Shown here piece by piece: positions 12,242 through 23,620 of a stretch of 64,000 bases of DNA; the stretch's first letter is position 1, and each line of letters starts with the position of its first letter. The translations under genes and the position numbers were made by a program. Source of the stretch: Beauveria sp. NWAFU-1 (Eukaryota > Ascomycota > Sordariomycetes > Hypocreales > Cordycipitaceae); NCBI GenBank assembly GCA_024472245.1, contig JANBXD010000003.1, forward strand, positions 3,100,001 through 3,164,000, read 5' to 3'. The notes under the pieces were generated by a model. The model was given only the letters and a program-made list of their open reading frames with translations. It searched no databases and had not been told where the DNA came from.

Positions 12242-12966
12242 TCAAGAGGTATCTTGATCGGCGATGAGAAGGCAAAGGGCGACGCTGTGAGGTGGCAATA
12301 CTGTCATCCCCATAATTGCTATTTCAGAGAGCGAGGGGATTTTTTTCTAAATCAATTCTGTATTCTAACGGGAAAACTGGTGGGTGTGGGCACTCGAATA
12401 AGGAGTCTCGTCTTGTTTTTCCTTTTGTCATATAAAGAACATGCATTCCGGCAAACTTGCCACAATACAAAAACCACAAAGATATTATACTTGCAACCCT
12501 GCAAGTGGTGTATTAACAATTGAAATCGCTTCATTTGCTCTGGCGAACTGCGATAGGGGCGCTGGGGTAAGGAAGATCCGGGGCAAGATAACAGCGCGGC
12601 CCAAGCACCCTGTGAGGTCCACTTAATAATCGAACACGCATACTGTGATGTTATTGCTTCGTGGCTCAATTGACGGCCGATGGCTTATACCATAGTTTAA
12701 CATGGCTGATGCCTCTTTTGCGCCATCCCGCAGCCATCAATGAGTTTTTCAAACTCTGACGATGGCAAAATCTTGTAGAAGTTAAAAATTATGAATGTAT
12801 AACAAAGGACATGTGCTCAAATGCTGCTCCTGATGAAGTTTTATCGACTGGTTCAAACACAACTACCCAACTCACTTTCGTCTTCTCTCTACGGTTCATT
12901 TTTCTTTTTACTTAATTTTTTTAAATCCTCGAATACAAGACTCTGCAACGAGCTGATGTGATCACC
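12242..12966. other. Intergenic spacer
   Basis: A 725-bp spacer between SDH2 and the small membrane-protein gene. It is AT-rich, especially 12760-12950, and carries no reading frame with recognisable features. It presumably contains the SDH2 terminator and the promoter of the next gene. Confidence 0.5.
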
Positions 12967-13498
12967 ATGTCCTTCAAGTGCGTAGAGGAATATACCGGTT
13001 GGCCGATCAAGATTGCCTGTACGTAGTACAATTACCCTTCATGGCAGAAGAAAGATAATGCGAGATACAGAGAAATTGCATTTGCTAACTTGTATCTCTT
13101 GGTGCAGTCTTGTTTATTTGCATCTTCTTCATGGCCATGCTGCCGCACCTCCATCTCAGCAAAGTGGCCAGGGAGATCAACCTCGCAGAATGTAAGTTCC
13201 AACGGGCCTCCTACCCGCCCTAGATTCTCTAGAGCTGGAAAGGAAAAAAAAAATACCTTTTTGCCCATCTTGTTCCCTCTCTTCCTCAGGATACAGAAGA
13301 CTAACCTGAGGCCTGTTTCTCTTGTGCCGTCTAGTCAAACTTTGGATTTATTTGCTCGCCCTAATCGGGCTCCATCTTTTCGAATTGGCGGTGTCGAGCA
13401 GTCTCGTGCAGACGGAGGCGGACTATTTGCGTTGCGTGATTCGCGGCGTGGGCGTGTTGATGACTCTGGGCATGGCCTCTTGGCTGGTGCTGCACTGA
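12967..13498 (+). CDS. Small three-exon integral membrane protein
   Basis: Assembled from three exons: 12967-13018, 13108-13191 and 13335-13498; 99 residues, all joins in phase 1. Both introns have good branch sites (TTGCTAACT and ACTAACCTG) and CAG/TAG acceptors. The start context is ATCACC-ATG. The protein begins MSFKCVEEYTGWPIKIA. It has three predicted hydrophobic helices, about residues 14-33 (FLFICIFFMAML), 46-65 (KLWIYLLALIGLHLF) and 83-98 (VLMTLGMASWLVLH). There is a charged connector HLSKVAREINLAE between the first two. There is no signal peptide beyond the first helix. I do not recognise the family. Three clean introns that keep one open frame, with hydrophobic segments placed consistently, argue that it is real. 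It is convergent with gpi10, ending 111 bp from it. Confidence 0.72.
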
Positions 13499-13609
13499 AA
13501 CGGGTGTAAAGAGGGGGGATGACGCGCACCGAGACATGTCGTCGCGTACACATGGCAAGTAGCGCAGCATCAACTGCTGTTCGAGTTGCATACTAATACA
13601 TGACGCGCA

Positions 13610-15569
13610 TCAGACCACACTAGGAGCATCGTGAAAAACGCCCGTATCCCAGACCACAATGTTCCCCGCACGACGCCAATCCTCATGAAACAACCCATTG
13701 AAGCCCCTCCATACAGGCCGCAGCCTCAAACCCATTGCCTTGCCGTCCTCCGTCGTGGTGAGGAATTCTTCCAGGGAGTCTTCTACGCCTTCAAACCCGA
13801 CGATATACCGCGGCGGGTTCCGCAGACCCGGCACCGCCTCTGGGCTACGGCCGCCGGGCACAGAGATTGGTGGCGGCGCGGGTGTGGCCGAAAACAGCTC
13901 GCGGCTCAGAAAACCTACCGGGTCGTCATAGAAGCGGTCCGCCTCGTCGCGGTATGTATCCCTCTCGACAGTATTGGGGCTGGTGTGCAACGGCGGATCA
14001 CACGTGAGCGCGTACGCATGCAAGTCTGGGTGCACAAGGTGCGAGCGCCACGGTGTGGAATGGCACGGCATCAGAAAGAGGGCGAATAGCTCCTTGTTGT
14101 GGTTTGGCTGCAATACTTTGGACGAGGTGGCATGAATGCGCTCAAAGTCTCGGCGGAGAAACGAGAGCACCTGAATGGGCGCGCCTTGGTGAAAGTAGGA
14201 GAGGTAGCCTGACAGTAAGCCATTGAGAGCGAGGCCAGCCATGAGGTACCCCTTGTGGCGGACCTGGCGCTTAGAGGCTGTCACTTTGCCCGCTGCCTGT
14301 TTGGGTGCAGACGTGAAGAATGATGCGACACGAGGAGCCGCCAGGACGGAAAGGATGGAAAGAAGAGGGTAGATGAAGCGCACCTCTTTGTGCGAGATTA
14401 GAGACAGCGTCGTGACCATAACAATGACGGCAGCAGCCAGAGCGCGTTGCGTGTTTTCGAGCTCGGCGGTGCCGTTAGTCTCCGGTCGAATGAGCGCGGG
14501 TAAAACAAAAGGCAATATCGTGGTGCAGAGCAGCGGGATACCTTGCAGTATATAGTAATGCCAAGGATTTTGACCATAGAAAACCGCCAGTGACTTGCTA
14601 ATGTTAAAACTGAGCCAGTTGTGCGCTGGCAAAGTCCAGAAGCCAAAGTAGGCCCGGTCGGCGAGCAAAGAGAAACCCAGGACAAAAGAGCCGCATATAG
14701 CTGCCTCGCGTACAAGTACCGCAATGGTGGACATGCTTAGAGGCGAAGACCCGCGAAAGGACAGGCGCGTTACTGTGAGGCCGGCAATTGTGATCCATAT
14801 CAGCACATTGGTCGGTCGTAGCACAATGGCCAACGCGGCCAGACATAGACAGACGCGGAGGCGGCCGACGGCACCACTCCTATTGAGGGGATCTGCAGAC
14901 TTTGGATTCTCTTTCGTCCATGTAGCAGCGCCAAGAAGTGGCCAGGGCCAGTAGCTGAGCGCCATGGTGGTGAGGGTAGCTTCGAGTGAATTGGAAAAAG
15001 TACGCGACGCGCAGTACCATTGCCATGGACTGACGAGCTGCAGCATGAGCTAAGAAACGTGAGCTGCTAATCTTTGTAATTATCACTGCTTTCGACTTAC
15101 TGCTACTTTGGCATTAAGAGTGTCTTGGCCGTAAATGTTGGAAGCGAGCTTGAAGGTATACCAGTCGCCCAGTGCGGCGATCGAGCCCTGCAGGACCGCC
15201 GGCGCTGCAATGAGCATGCTAGAGCGCAAGGCGATGGGAAAGCCGAGTGGTTCAAGGAGACGCGCTGCATGATCAACGAGAAAATAGGGAATGGCAAAGA
15301 GCATGGGATGCAGCGAGGAGCGCAGTTGATAGTGCCATTCCTGGATAACGGTCAGTCTAGGAATTGGAGCTTGTGGAAGGACACTCGCATACCCAAGTGA
15401 GCCACGAGCCGCTCGAGGAGCCAAAAGCGAGGTTCCATGCCGGCTCTAGCGACTGAAAGTACTCGTCCGGTTGGAAAAATGTCGCGATGCTGAGCGCGTT
15501 GACGAGGCGGACGAGGAGGACATCGGTAAAGGAGATGCGAGATTTTCGCACAGAACGTGCGGGAGCCAT
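13610..15569 (-). CDS. gpi10: GPI mannosyltransferase III (PIG-B/Gpi10 family)
   Basis: Three exons: 15569-15393, 15340-15101 and 15049-13610, all in phase 0; 618 residues. The enzyme adds the third mannose, from dolichol-phosphate-mannose, to the glycosylphosphatidylinositol precursor in the endoplasmic reticulum lumen. It belongs to the GT-C superfamily. The N-terminal luminal motif FFQPDEYFQSLEPAW contains the catalytic-type Asp-Glu after the first hydrophobic segment. It is followed by EWHYQLRSSLHP, the hallmark of the Alg9/PIG-B/PIG-M group. The rest alternates hydrophobic helices (for example LAALAIVLRPTNVLIWITI) with short loops. HKEVRFIYPLL is the conserved HKE-R-F element near residue 400. 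The C-terminus is a soluble lobe with a final WDTGVF block. The family assignment is firm. Gpi10 rather than Alg9, Alg12 or Smp3 is chosen on the PDE and RSSLHP context. Confidence 0.9.
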
Positions 15570-17276
15570 GGTGTGTGGATAGTAGTGCAGTCGATCTTAG
15601 GAGCAAAACATTGGAATCGCCATGCAATGCAAGCAACGTATGCATAGAAAGGCGCGGGCTGTCTAAGTGACTGGCCAAGGGCGAAAGTGCTGCCACGTCA
15701 ATCACGGAGCAGCGGCTTTTTGGCGGGTGATTTGCAAAAGAAATCGAGAACCGAAGCCTTTCATCAGGCAATCGCGAGAGAATATACCATATGCGTGTTA
15801 CGTCTCACATGCGGGGGTTCCCGATGCAGTATCAGCGGATAAACAGTGTTTGAAGCATCTTGTCAAGGTTACTTTGCATCGACGGGAAAGGGGCGCGCGT
15901 GGTGGGGCGCAGTTTCATCCGAGAGAGGCTAGAGGCGAGCGTTACAGATGCGAATCGAAGCATGACGCGATCAACGCGATGCTCGATATCGTATTCTCTA
16001 GGAGAGTATAAATGTCTCCATCCTTTGGGTGTTATATGGCGAGAATCGTGTAGGCGGGCTGCCTTGTATCTGGTGCCGCCGATGGCCGCGGCATGGGGGC
16101 GACGCGGCAACACTGATGACAGCTGGCAGCAAACGCAGCTCTGAAGTTTATCGGTAACATGGCATGGTTCCTTGGCAAAATCTGATCTCTACAACTCGAG
16201 TGCGACATGTTCTTCACCCTCGCTTTCCGTGCGAATTGGATCCATGCGGCTAATTGCGGCGATTGGGAGTTACGAAGCAGTCTCGAGACGGTCTTTGATA
16301 ATCTGCAGCAAAATCGGGTGTCCTCGTTGCGCACAAATTGCATCCTTGCACGACAGAGACAAGACACACAAGAACGCAGGCATCGACATGACCGCCCACG
16401 CCAAATTATGCAGGCGTAAGCCGTCTGTCATTATCTCGTTGGCAATTGGCTCTAGGCTGGTCTCGTGAGGGGCGCCTGACCGGCCGCCCCGGTCACCCCG
16501 GCCCCGGCCACCGGTTCGATACGTCGGCGGCGGGCGGCAAGCTGCAAAAGTGGATCAGAACAAGGCTCGCGGACCCGTCGTGGACATGATCATGTCGAGA
16601 ACCCACGCCCTACTGCGCCGGTTGGCTTCGGCCTGTTGCTACTGGGTGGGTTGACGCCTGGTCAGGCCACCCGATGGGAGCTGCCAAGTGCCCGGGGGCG
16701 AAAAAAAGAGGCACACTCGTCAAAAACTTCAGCAGCACTTGCTCTGTGTGTGTGGAGCAGCATGTCCGACTAACTACCTAGTGGTGAAAGCAGGATGGTC
16801 GGTTCGAAGCCAGACGACGGGGGACGAGGCCAGAGAAAATTGCCAAACAAGGGAACTCGCTGTCGATGCGAGACCATGCCTATGAGATTCAACGGCTTCG
16901 ACATGGGATACAACGTGGCCGTCAGATCCCAAGAGCCCACGAAAGCCAGATCCATGCAGCCCAGGAAAACAAGGTTGTCTGGATCCCGGCCTCGGCTCCC
17001 TGTTGGAACACAAAAAACCAATGGAATCCACATCACGGCGCTCACACTTGCACTTAGGGGCATAGCGGCGGGCACAAAGCTCGTACGCAGCCCACGAGGG
17101 CGAAACATGCGACAAGTGGTCCAGCAAATCGATGGGTACAGATGGGTATAACTACTGCTTGGCTTGCCGCCCACTCCATGTCCTCGAGCTTTCTACAAAC
17201 AAACTTTTTCTGCTTGCGCACGTCTGAATCTCCTCGACAGCTTCAACTTCGATCAGATCAATACAAACACTCACAG
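15570..17276. other. Divergent promoter region, gpi10 and ornithine aminotransferase
   Basis: About 1.7 kb between two divergently transcribed genes. Open frames on both strands are overlapping shadows without motifs. A GC-rich block near 16470-16640 contains repeated CCGG/CCCCGG-type runs. No gene was found. Confidence 0.5.
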
Positions 17277-17558
17277 GTACGTTTGCTGCCAGTCGACGTC
17301 ATTTCGGCGTCGCTTTTGTGCTGTGCCACCACACCCATTGCCCCTCCCCCACCATGACGGTCGCTGGCTGCTGGTCTGGCTAAAATGTGACCAGCGTGAC
17401 TGGCAATTTTTAAGGTTGTCTTTGGCACTGCCGGTACTTGCTTGATCTGTGGTTAATAATTGACACATTTTGTACAAAAGACCAATCTTTTTTCTCCTGG
17501 ATACAAAAACGCAAATTTGTTGCCTGCTTATACTAACACGTGTATTCTTACACCATAG
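17277..17558 (+). other. Probable 5'UTR intron of ornithine aminotransferase
   Basis: A donor AG|GTACGT at 17277, a TACTAAC branch site near 17530 and an acceptor ACCATAG ending at 17558 define a 282-bp intron. It lies 31 bp upstream of the ATG at 17590. It explains why the nearer upstream sequence is AT-rich and lacks the usual leader composition. Confidence 0.65.
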
Positions 17559-17589
17559 GCTCATCAATCGCATATTTTACACCTTCAAG

Positions 17590-18994
17590 ATGGCTGACTC
17601 TCGCTTCCACGCCTCCTCCACTAAGGCTGCCATTGGTGCCGAGAACGAGTTCGCTGCCCACAACTACCACCCTCTCCCTGTCGTCTTTGCCAAGGCTCAG
17701 GGTATCAATGTTTGGGATCCCGAGGGCCGCGAGTACATGGATTTTCTATCCGCGTACAGCGCCGTCAACCAAGGCCACTGCCACCCCGAGCTTGTCAAGG
17801 CTCTCACCGAGCAGGCTTCGCGCTTGACATTGAGCTCGCGCGCTTTTCACAACGACGTCTTCCCCAAGTGGGCCGAAAAGGTCCGCAAAGTCTTTGGCTA
17901 CGACATGGTGCTGCCCATGAACACTGGCGCCGAAGCCACCGAAACGGCCGTCAAGGTTGCCCGCAAGTGGGCCTACAAGGTCAAGGGCGTCGACAAGGGC
18001 AAGGCTCTCGTCTTTGCCGTTGCCGAAAACTTCCACGGCCGCACCGTAAGTTCTGCTCGACTCTGACAGCGAAACAGGCTCAGAGTTTGCACTGACGTAT
18101 ATAGATGGCTGCCGTTACCTTGTCGACCGACCCCGAATCCAAGGACAACTATGGTCCTTATATTCCCAACATTGGTGCCACATCTCCCTCCACCGGCAAG
18201 GCCATCCGATACAACAATGTTGCCGACATTGAAGAGGTTCTCAACGACCACGGCAAAGACACTGCTGCCTTCATCATTGAGCCCATTCAAGGCGAGGCGG
18301 GCGTCATGGTTCCCGACGAGGACTACCTGGCCAAGGTGCAGGCGCTCTGCACCAAGCACAATGTGCTTCTCATTGCCGACGAAATCCAGACTGGTATTGG
18401 CCGCACCGGTAAGATGCTTTGCTCCGAGTGGGCCGGCGTCAAGCCCGACATGGTCACCCTCGGCAAGGCCATCTCAGGTGGCATGTATCCCGTCAGTGCC
18501 GTCCTCGCCAGCAAGGAGGTCATGATGGTCGTCGAACCCGGCACGCACGGCTCCACCTACGGCGGCAATCCTCTTGGCTGCGCCGTATCCATTCGCGCCT
18601 TGGAGCTGATTGAAGAGGAGAACATGATTGAGAATGCTCAGCGCCTGGGTGAGATTTTTCGCCAGGGTCTCCTTGACCTCAAGTCACCCATTCTCAAGAC
18701 TGTCCGCGGCAAGGGTCTTCTCAATGCTTGCGTTATTGACGAGTCTGCCACCAACGGCCGCTCTGCCTGGGACCTGTGCATGTTGCTCAAGGAAAAAGGC
18801 CTGCTGGTACGTGGTATTTGTTCGGTTACGATTCTGACGCGGTACTAACACACGCACAGGCCAAGCCCACACACGGCGACATCATTCGCTTTGCTCCTCC
18901 GATGGTCATCACGGAGGAAGAGCTACGCAAGGGCGTCAGCATCATTGCTGAGGCTCTCGAGGAGCTGGCCAATGCTCCGAAGGTTGATCATTAA
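17590..18994 (+). CDS. Ornithine aminotransferase
   Basis: Three exons: 17590-18045, 18105-18806 and 18860-18994; 430 residues, both joins in phase 0. It is a pyridoxal-phosphate enzyme that transfers the delta-amino group of ornithine to 2-oxoglutarate. The product is glutamate semialdehyde, linking arginine breakdown to proline and glutamate. Landmarks in order are NYHPLPVVFAKAQG, the PLP phosphate-binding NTGAEATETAVK, NFHGRT at the exon boundary, LIADEIQTGIGRTG with the cofactor-ring aspartate, and LGKAISGGMYPVSAV with the Schiff-base lysine K273. No mitochondrial presequence is visible, which fits the cytosolic enzyme of ascomycetes (yeast Car2, Aspergillus OtaA). The ATG at 17590 is preferred over upstream in-frame ATGs at 17470 because the latter lie in the probable 5'UTR intron. 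Confidence 0.95.
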
Positions 18995-21900
18995 ACGACT
19001 ACCACGCGACCTTTAGAATGAAGGACGATGCACGAGACGAATCCTGAATAACCGAAGAGGAGAGAAAAAACAAGGCGGACAAGACCGTCGGTGGATTGGG
19101 CTGCATAATGAGCGCGAGGTCCCGGGAATTGAAACGGCAGAGCGACGTTTTTATGTGATTTGAGTCTTACCACTAGATACCCCAAGGATTGCCATGACCG
19201 TCATGAGGCAGCATAGGAACATGGGAATTGAGTTAGGCGAATTGATTTATTGATATTTTTAGTATCGGGCAAGTGCATGTTTACAACTTATCATGGGATG
19301 GTTGAGGTGGTCAGCAAAGCATCTAGATTGGTTGGAGGCGGCCACATGCCAATGTCTGAGATTGCGTTGCATTGGTGCAGGTGGAGGGTGTCCGACTTCG
19401 GCAGCTTAGAATAGCAGCGCTCAGATGTAGTTGCTGCAAAGACATGACTAGGAGGCAGATGGCCAGGATGATGAAAGCAGGGCGGTCAGACACATATGGT
19501 GAGTAATGAGGTGTTATGACGAGTAGCATTCCAGAAATAAAGAAAAATAAGCGAGGAAGAAGAACAAAGGACGCTCAAGTGGTCGCCGAAGGCGGGTGGT
19601 GTACAACCCCGATAAGTATGACAGCAATGCAGACAGCTAGAATGTAGATAGCTAGATGCAGACTGCTACAATGCAGACAGCTAGAATGCAGACAGCTAGC
19701 GGCCGAGCGGTCTTGAATGTGCCCAACATTCTTTCAAGGTCGCTTTTAAGTGGTAGCTACCTTACGAAACAGTCTGCCAGCTGGTGCTTGCAGCTAGGTA
19801 CTTGCAGCTTGCCAGCACGGTGTCTTACTAAAGTATGCAGCGCCCGGCTGCGTGGGGTGGCACATTGTTCTATCAGATGTGAGAGATGGCGGGGGTGTGT
19901 GTGGTCATACGGCACCGAGGCGTAACAGACGAGCCTGTCGGGACAGCGAGCGGACAGCAAGTGGCTGCAGAAAGGACACACATGCACACACGAAAGGAAA
20001 GAAACAAGAGGACAGCAGTGACACGACTGCGTCGAGGACATGCTAGCGAGAACGGTTGAATGGATGCTTGTTGCAAAATACGGGGAAAGGGAAAGGGCAG
20101 CGCCACGAGGACCCCTTGGCTTGCATCCTGCATGCGCTCGGTACGGGGGCTGCCTTACCAATCCACCGTTTGGAGAAGAAGAGGACAAAGAGTCGGGGGT
20201 CGTCGTTGGACAAACGGACTGCATCTGGGGAAATGAGACTTTGTCTTTATTTAGATGTTGATCTCTTTTTTTTTCTGATGTGGCAGCGGCTTGCAGGTAG
20301 ACGCAGTGAAAAAGGTACTCTGGTGTAAGACAAGGGCAGAGTTTGGCATGGCGCACAGCAGAAGGTGACGTTGACCGGGAAAAGAAGGATGCTGCACATG
20401 CTGAATAGTGCAGGAAAGTTTTTACATTTTGTTTGATCTACGGAGTACTTTAAGCATGTTTCTTTGTTTTCCCATTTTGCATCTGCGAGGCGAAGCCTGT
20501 GGTTCGTTGTGTGTGACAAGATTCGCGGGGAAGACTTCCGGTAGATGAGAAAACTGGGTAATTTGTCAGGCACATTGTTCATATAGCCAGCCAAGTATCT
20601 CTGCACGTATCCGGTGCTGTATTCAATAGTCAAAACGTGACGGGCGCTTGGATATATGGCTGTCTGCGGAGTCACGATACAACCTGCGTCATCTTAGGGG
20701 TTAATGTGGACTTGAGAGGTGTGAACGTTGGGGTGGAGAGCGGTGGCTTGCGCCAGGACAGACAGTAAAGTGTACAGACGATGGAGAGTGATGCCGGTTC
20801 CCGGAGATGCCTAGCCATGCTGGCGGCGCAGCAGTCCCAAACGTGGCGACATTATTTACCAGTGGCTCGCAAGCTCGGTACCTAGGGGCATGTCATGAGC
20901 CAAGCCCCCATCCACGGTGGATGAGCCGGCGACTTGGTTGGCTGAAGGACGGATGGGCGCTATGCACTGCGGTAGGTGGCGCGGAAAGGGCATCGTGGGC
21001 TTCGTTGGGAGGCTAAAAGAGAGAAGACAAGAGCCAGCAGTCACTAATCACATTGACTGCATATACAGCGCTAAGAGTACGTCTTGTAACAATAGAGTCA
21101 CGGGAGTGAAGGGGGGGTTGCTTCTCGGCTTCGATATTCTATTGTGCTGGCCTGGGGAATCAGACAGGATAAGAATAGATCACGCCCATCTTGATAAAGT
21201 CCCATCTTGCAGGGAAAAAAGGAACGGATAATGATGATGAGGCGATAACGGAGCGGGCTAGGTCCTGATGATAGATTAGGGGTTCGTGCCATTGTCGATG
21301 GATAACGATGAGATAGCAGTGCGCCATCGGACTGATGCGCTTGGCTTATCGCTTTTTTGAGTCTTGATGCTGTTTATCAATATTTTTCGGCAGGCCAAAG
21401 CTTTTAGCAGCCTTGCAGTGTCACGACTGCCGAACTTCTCTGTGATAGAGGTGCCTAAATTATTAAACAAACGCAGTGTACGGATTACAGAGTATTGCTT
21501 TCAGCAACGCCACCAGTCACATTCTCAACAAATATAGACCGTGGCAGCCGGGCATTTTCGTCCTTGCAGCTGCGGCATGTATCGGTCAGGTATCTTTTCA
21601 GGGTTCGCCATTGCCACACGCGGGGGCGACGTGCTGCTTCTTAGTTGCTCTCACGTGTGCTCAGAGCACCAGAAACGGCTCAGGCATCCACATTGCGTGC
21701 TGCTGTGACTGAGTGGTCTAACAGCCAGATACATGCAAGCTACTTGCCCGGTTGCAGTTGGAGAAGCATGGCCACCCCCCCCTTCTCTCCACAAGCTACT
21801 GTACTCCGTATGGAGTGGAAAATGGTACAAAAAATGGCGCTAACAACAGTCACGCCCCGACCCCCAAAACGACGGCATCACGAGCTCGTTACAAATGTGT

Positions 21901-22099
21901 CGTGACGGACCCAGCGCCCGCCCGCTCGTGTCAGGAAAGCAATGCACTAGAGAAAATCGACGGTATTACTAGCACCATGTGTACCCATCAGGTTGGCTTG
22001 TTTTGGTGCCATGGGTTCGCCTGTTTTGTACTATCGTCTGCTGTGCTTGCTGGCTGACATGTATCCCGTCTGTCATATAGCCACTGTAATAAACTGGCA
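18995..22099. other. Gene-free stretch downstream of ornithine aminotransferase
   Basis: About 3.1 kb with no supportable gene. It contains a tandem array at 19625-19700, and nearby direct repeats of CTTGCAGCT around 19788-19812. Reading frames of up to 200 codons on the minus strand near 19757-20356 have no domain, poor composition and competing frames. Confidence 0.5.
19625..19700. repeat. Tandem repeat of about 15-17 bp
   Basis: Four to five imperfect copies of a unit resembling AATGCAGACAGCTAG are joined head to tail, with copies diverged by transitions (GTAGATAGCTAG) and one partial unit. No terminal inverted repeats or coding context were seen. Confidence 0.75.
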
Positions 22100-23620
22100 G
22101 CTGTTTGTCATCACGTCTTCCATCTTTCCTTTTCCACAACCAGCATCCGCCTCTTTCTCGTCACTTCATCTCTGTTCCATCAATCTCAGCCTCGTAACCC
22201 CCCCCCCTTTTCTCGACTTTGCGTCTACTCTCCCGCAAACAAACTACACGTACATCTACCACACGCGCACTTGTCTAGCTATCCACTCGACCACCTTACC
22301 TGGCACACACAACATATCCATACATCGTCCTCGTCACCCACACCACCTTCAACACCAACCACTCGCTCCCCTCACTACTTTAGCGCCGCGTCTCGATTCG
22401 GCAACTTGCCTTGTCGGTGACGCCTTGCCGTCGTCGTTTTGGCCCTGCGTCGCCTCCTCCTGCTCCGCCATCGCCCGCCTGTTTTCCCTCTTGTTTGCGC
22501 TGTCGGCACAGTCACACCTTGTCAGCCAGCCGTAGCCCGTACAACGAACGCCGCCCATCGTCTCTCTTCCCGGGCCAACTTCGTTTCTCGACGATTGTAT
22601 CCTTCTTTCTCTCGACAGCTTCCTTCTGCTCTAGTCCACCATTCACGCCTACCCCCCGTCCTTGCTACAAACCATCAGGGTAAGTCTTCCACATTGACGG
22701 TGGCGCCCTTTGCTGCACACCACGCGCCTCTCTCCCATCTCGCGCCGATTATAGGTAGTCGGTCCCTTAGTTGCTCTGCTACCTATTCCCGTCCCTCGCG
22801 CGCCACTCGCCTCGCTTTGTCCATTCTTCAACGCCAGCCCGCCGCGCTGTGTCATCTGCCTAGTCCTGAGGTTATGTTTCTCCTCTTGCGCTGAACAGCG
22901 CTGCCTCTTCTCGCCTTTTCATCAACATTCCAGCCCGCTTTCCGACGAGCCTCCGAGTCCTTGCGCGCCGTGTCAGTACTTACCGCCCAAGCTGCGCATC
23001 GCCGCTAGCTCGCCGGCACTTGTCACCTCCCCAGGCATCCTTGCATCTCAACATTGCGCGCCTCGACTCTGCGTCTCTGCAGTCGGGCTTGGCTCTCCTC
23101 CTGTCGTTGCCTTGCGCATCTCGGTCGCCTCGCATCCCTCACCCCAGGTTTCTGCCTTCACGCCCGTTCCCGTTTCCTGGTCCGTAGCTGCGGCTTCCCT
23201 GTCCCGTCACACCCTCCACCATGCATGCATACCTCAGTGCTTCTTTCGTCGCACCTTTTTGACTGGCTACTTGCCTTGGGGCCTGCACTCCAGCTAACTC
23301 GACCAAACACGCACAGTACATCAGCCAGCCCAACTTATCCGACCCAACATACTCCCGCCGATGAACTCCCCTCTGGCTACCCACATCTTTCGATCCATCT
23401 AGACCCTACGCACACTGCTCGACCTTGTTGCCTGGCCCCGACTCCGCTCCCGTCCCGTTTATCTGACCTCGACGCCCATCTACTTGTTACACAACGGCTT
23501 CTTGCAGAGCTTACATGACTATCTTGACCGCCGTCGACGTTTTTCGAATAGTATAGGCCCTCTAGCGGCTATCCTCGAGGCATTCCTTTCTTCCTGTCTC
23601 GATAAGCTTCACAGGACGTC
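22100..23620 (+). promoter_or_regulatory. Long pyrimidine-rich leader and promoter of ATG1
   Basis: From about 22100 the plus strand is strongly C/T-rich (many CTCC, TTCC and CACC runs, few G) up to the ATG1 start at 23621. Such strand asymmetry is characteristic of transcribed leaders in filamentous fungi. A consensus donor AGG|GTAAGTC occurs at 22679, so a 5'UTR intron is likely, but I could not fix its acceptor. Several short upstream reading frames begin in this leader. The length, up to 1.5 kb, is unusual. Confidence 0.5.

Noticed and set aside
16776..16830. Possible tRNA B-box (GGTTCGAAGCC)
   Set aside because: No A-box at the right distance and no pairing acceptor stem could be made around it.
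19757..20356. Minus-strand frame of 199 codons in the 19-22 kb gap
   Set aside because: It is Cys/Ser/Pro-rich without a domain, overlaps frames on the other strand and has no splice or start support.
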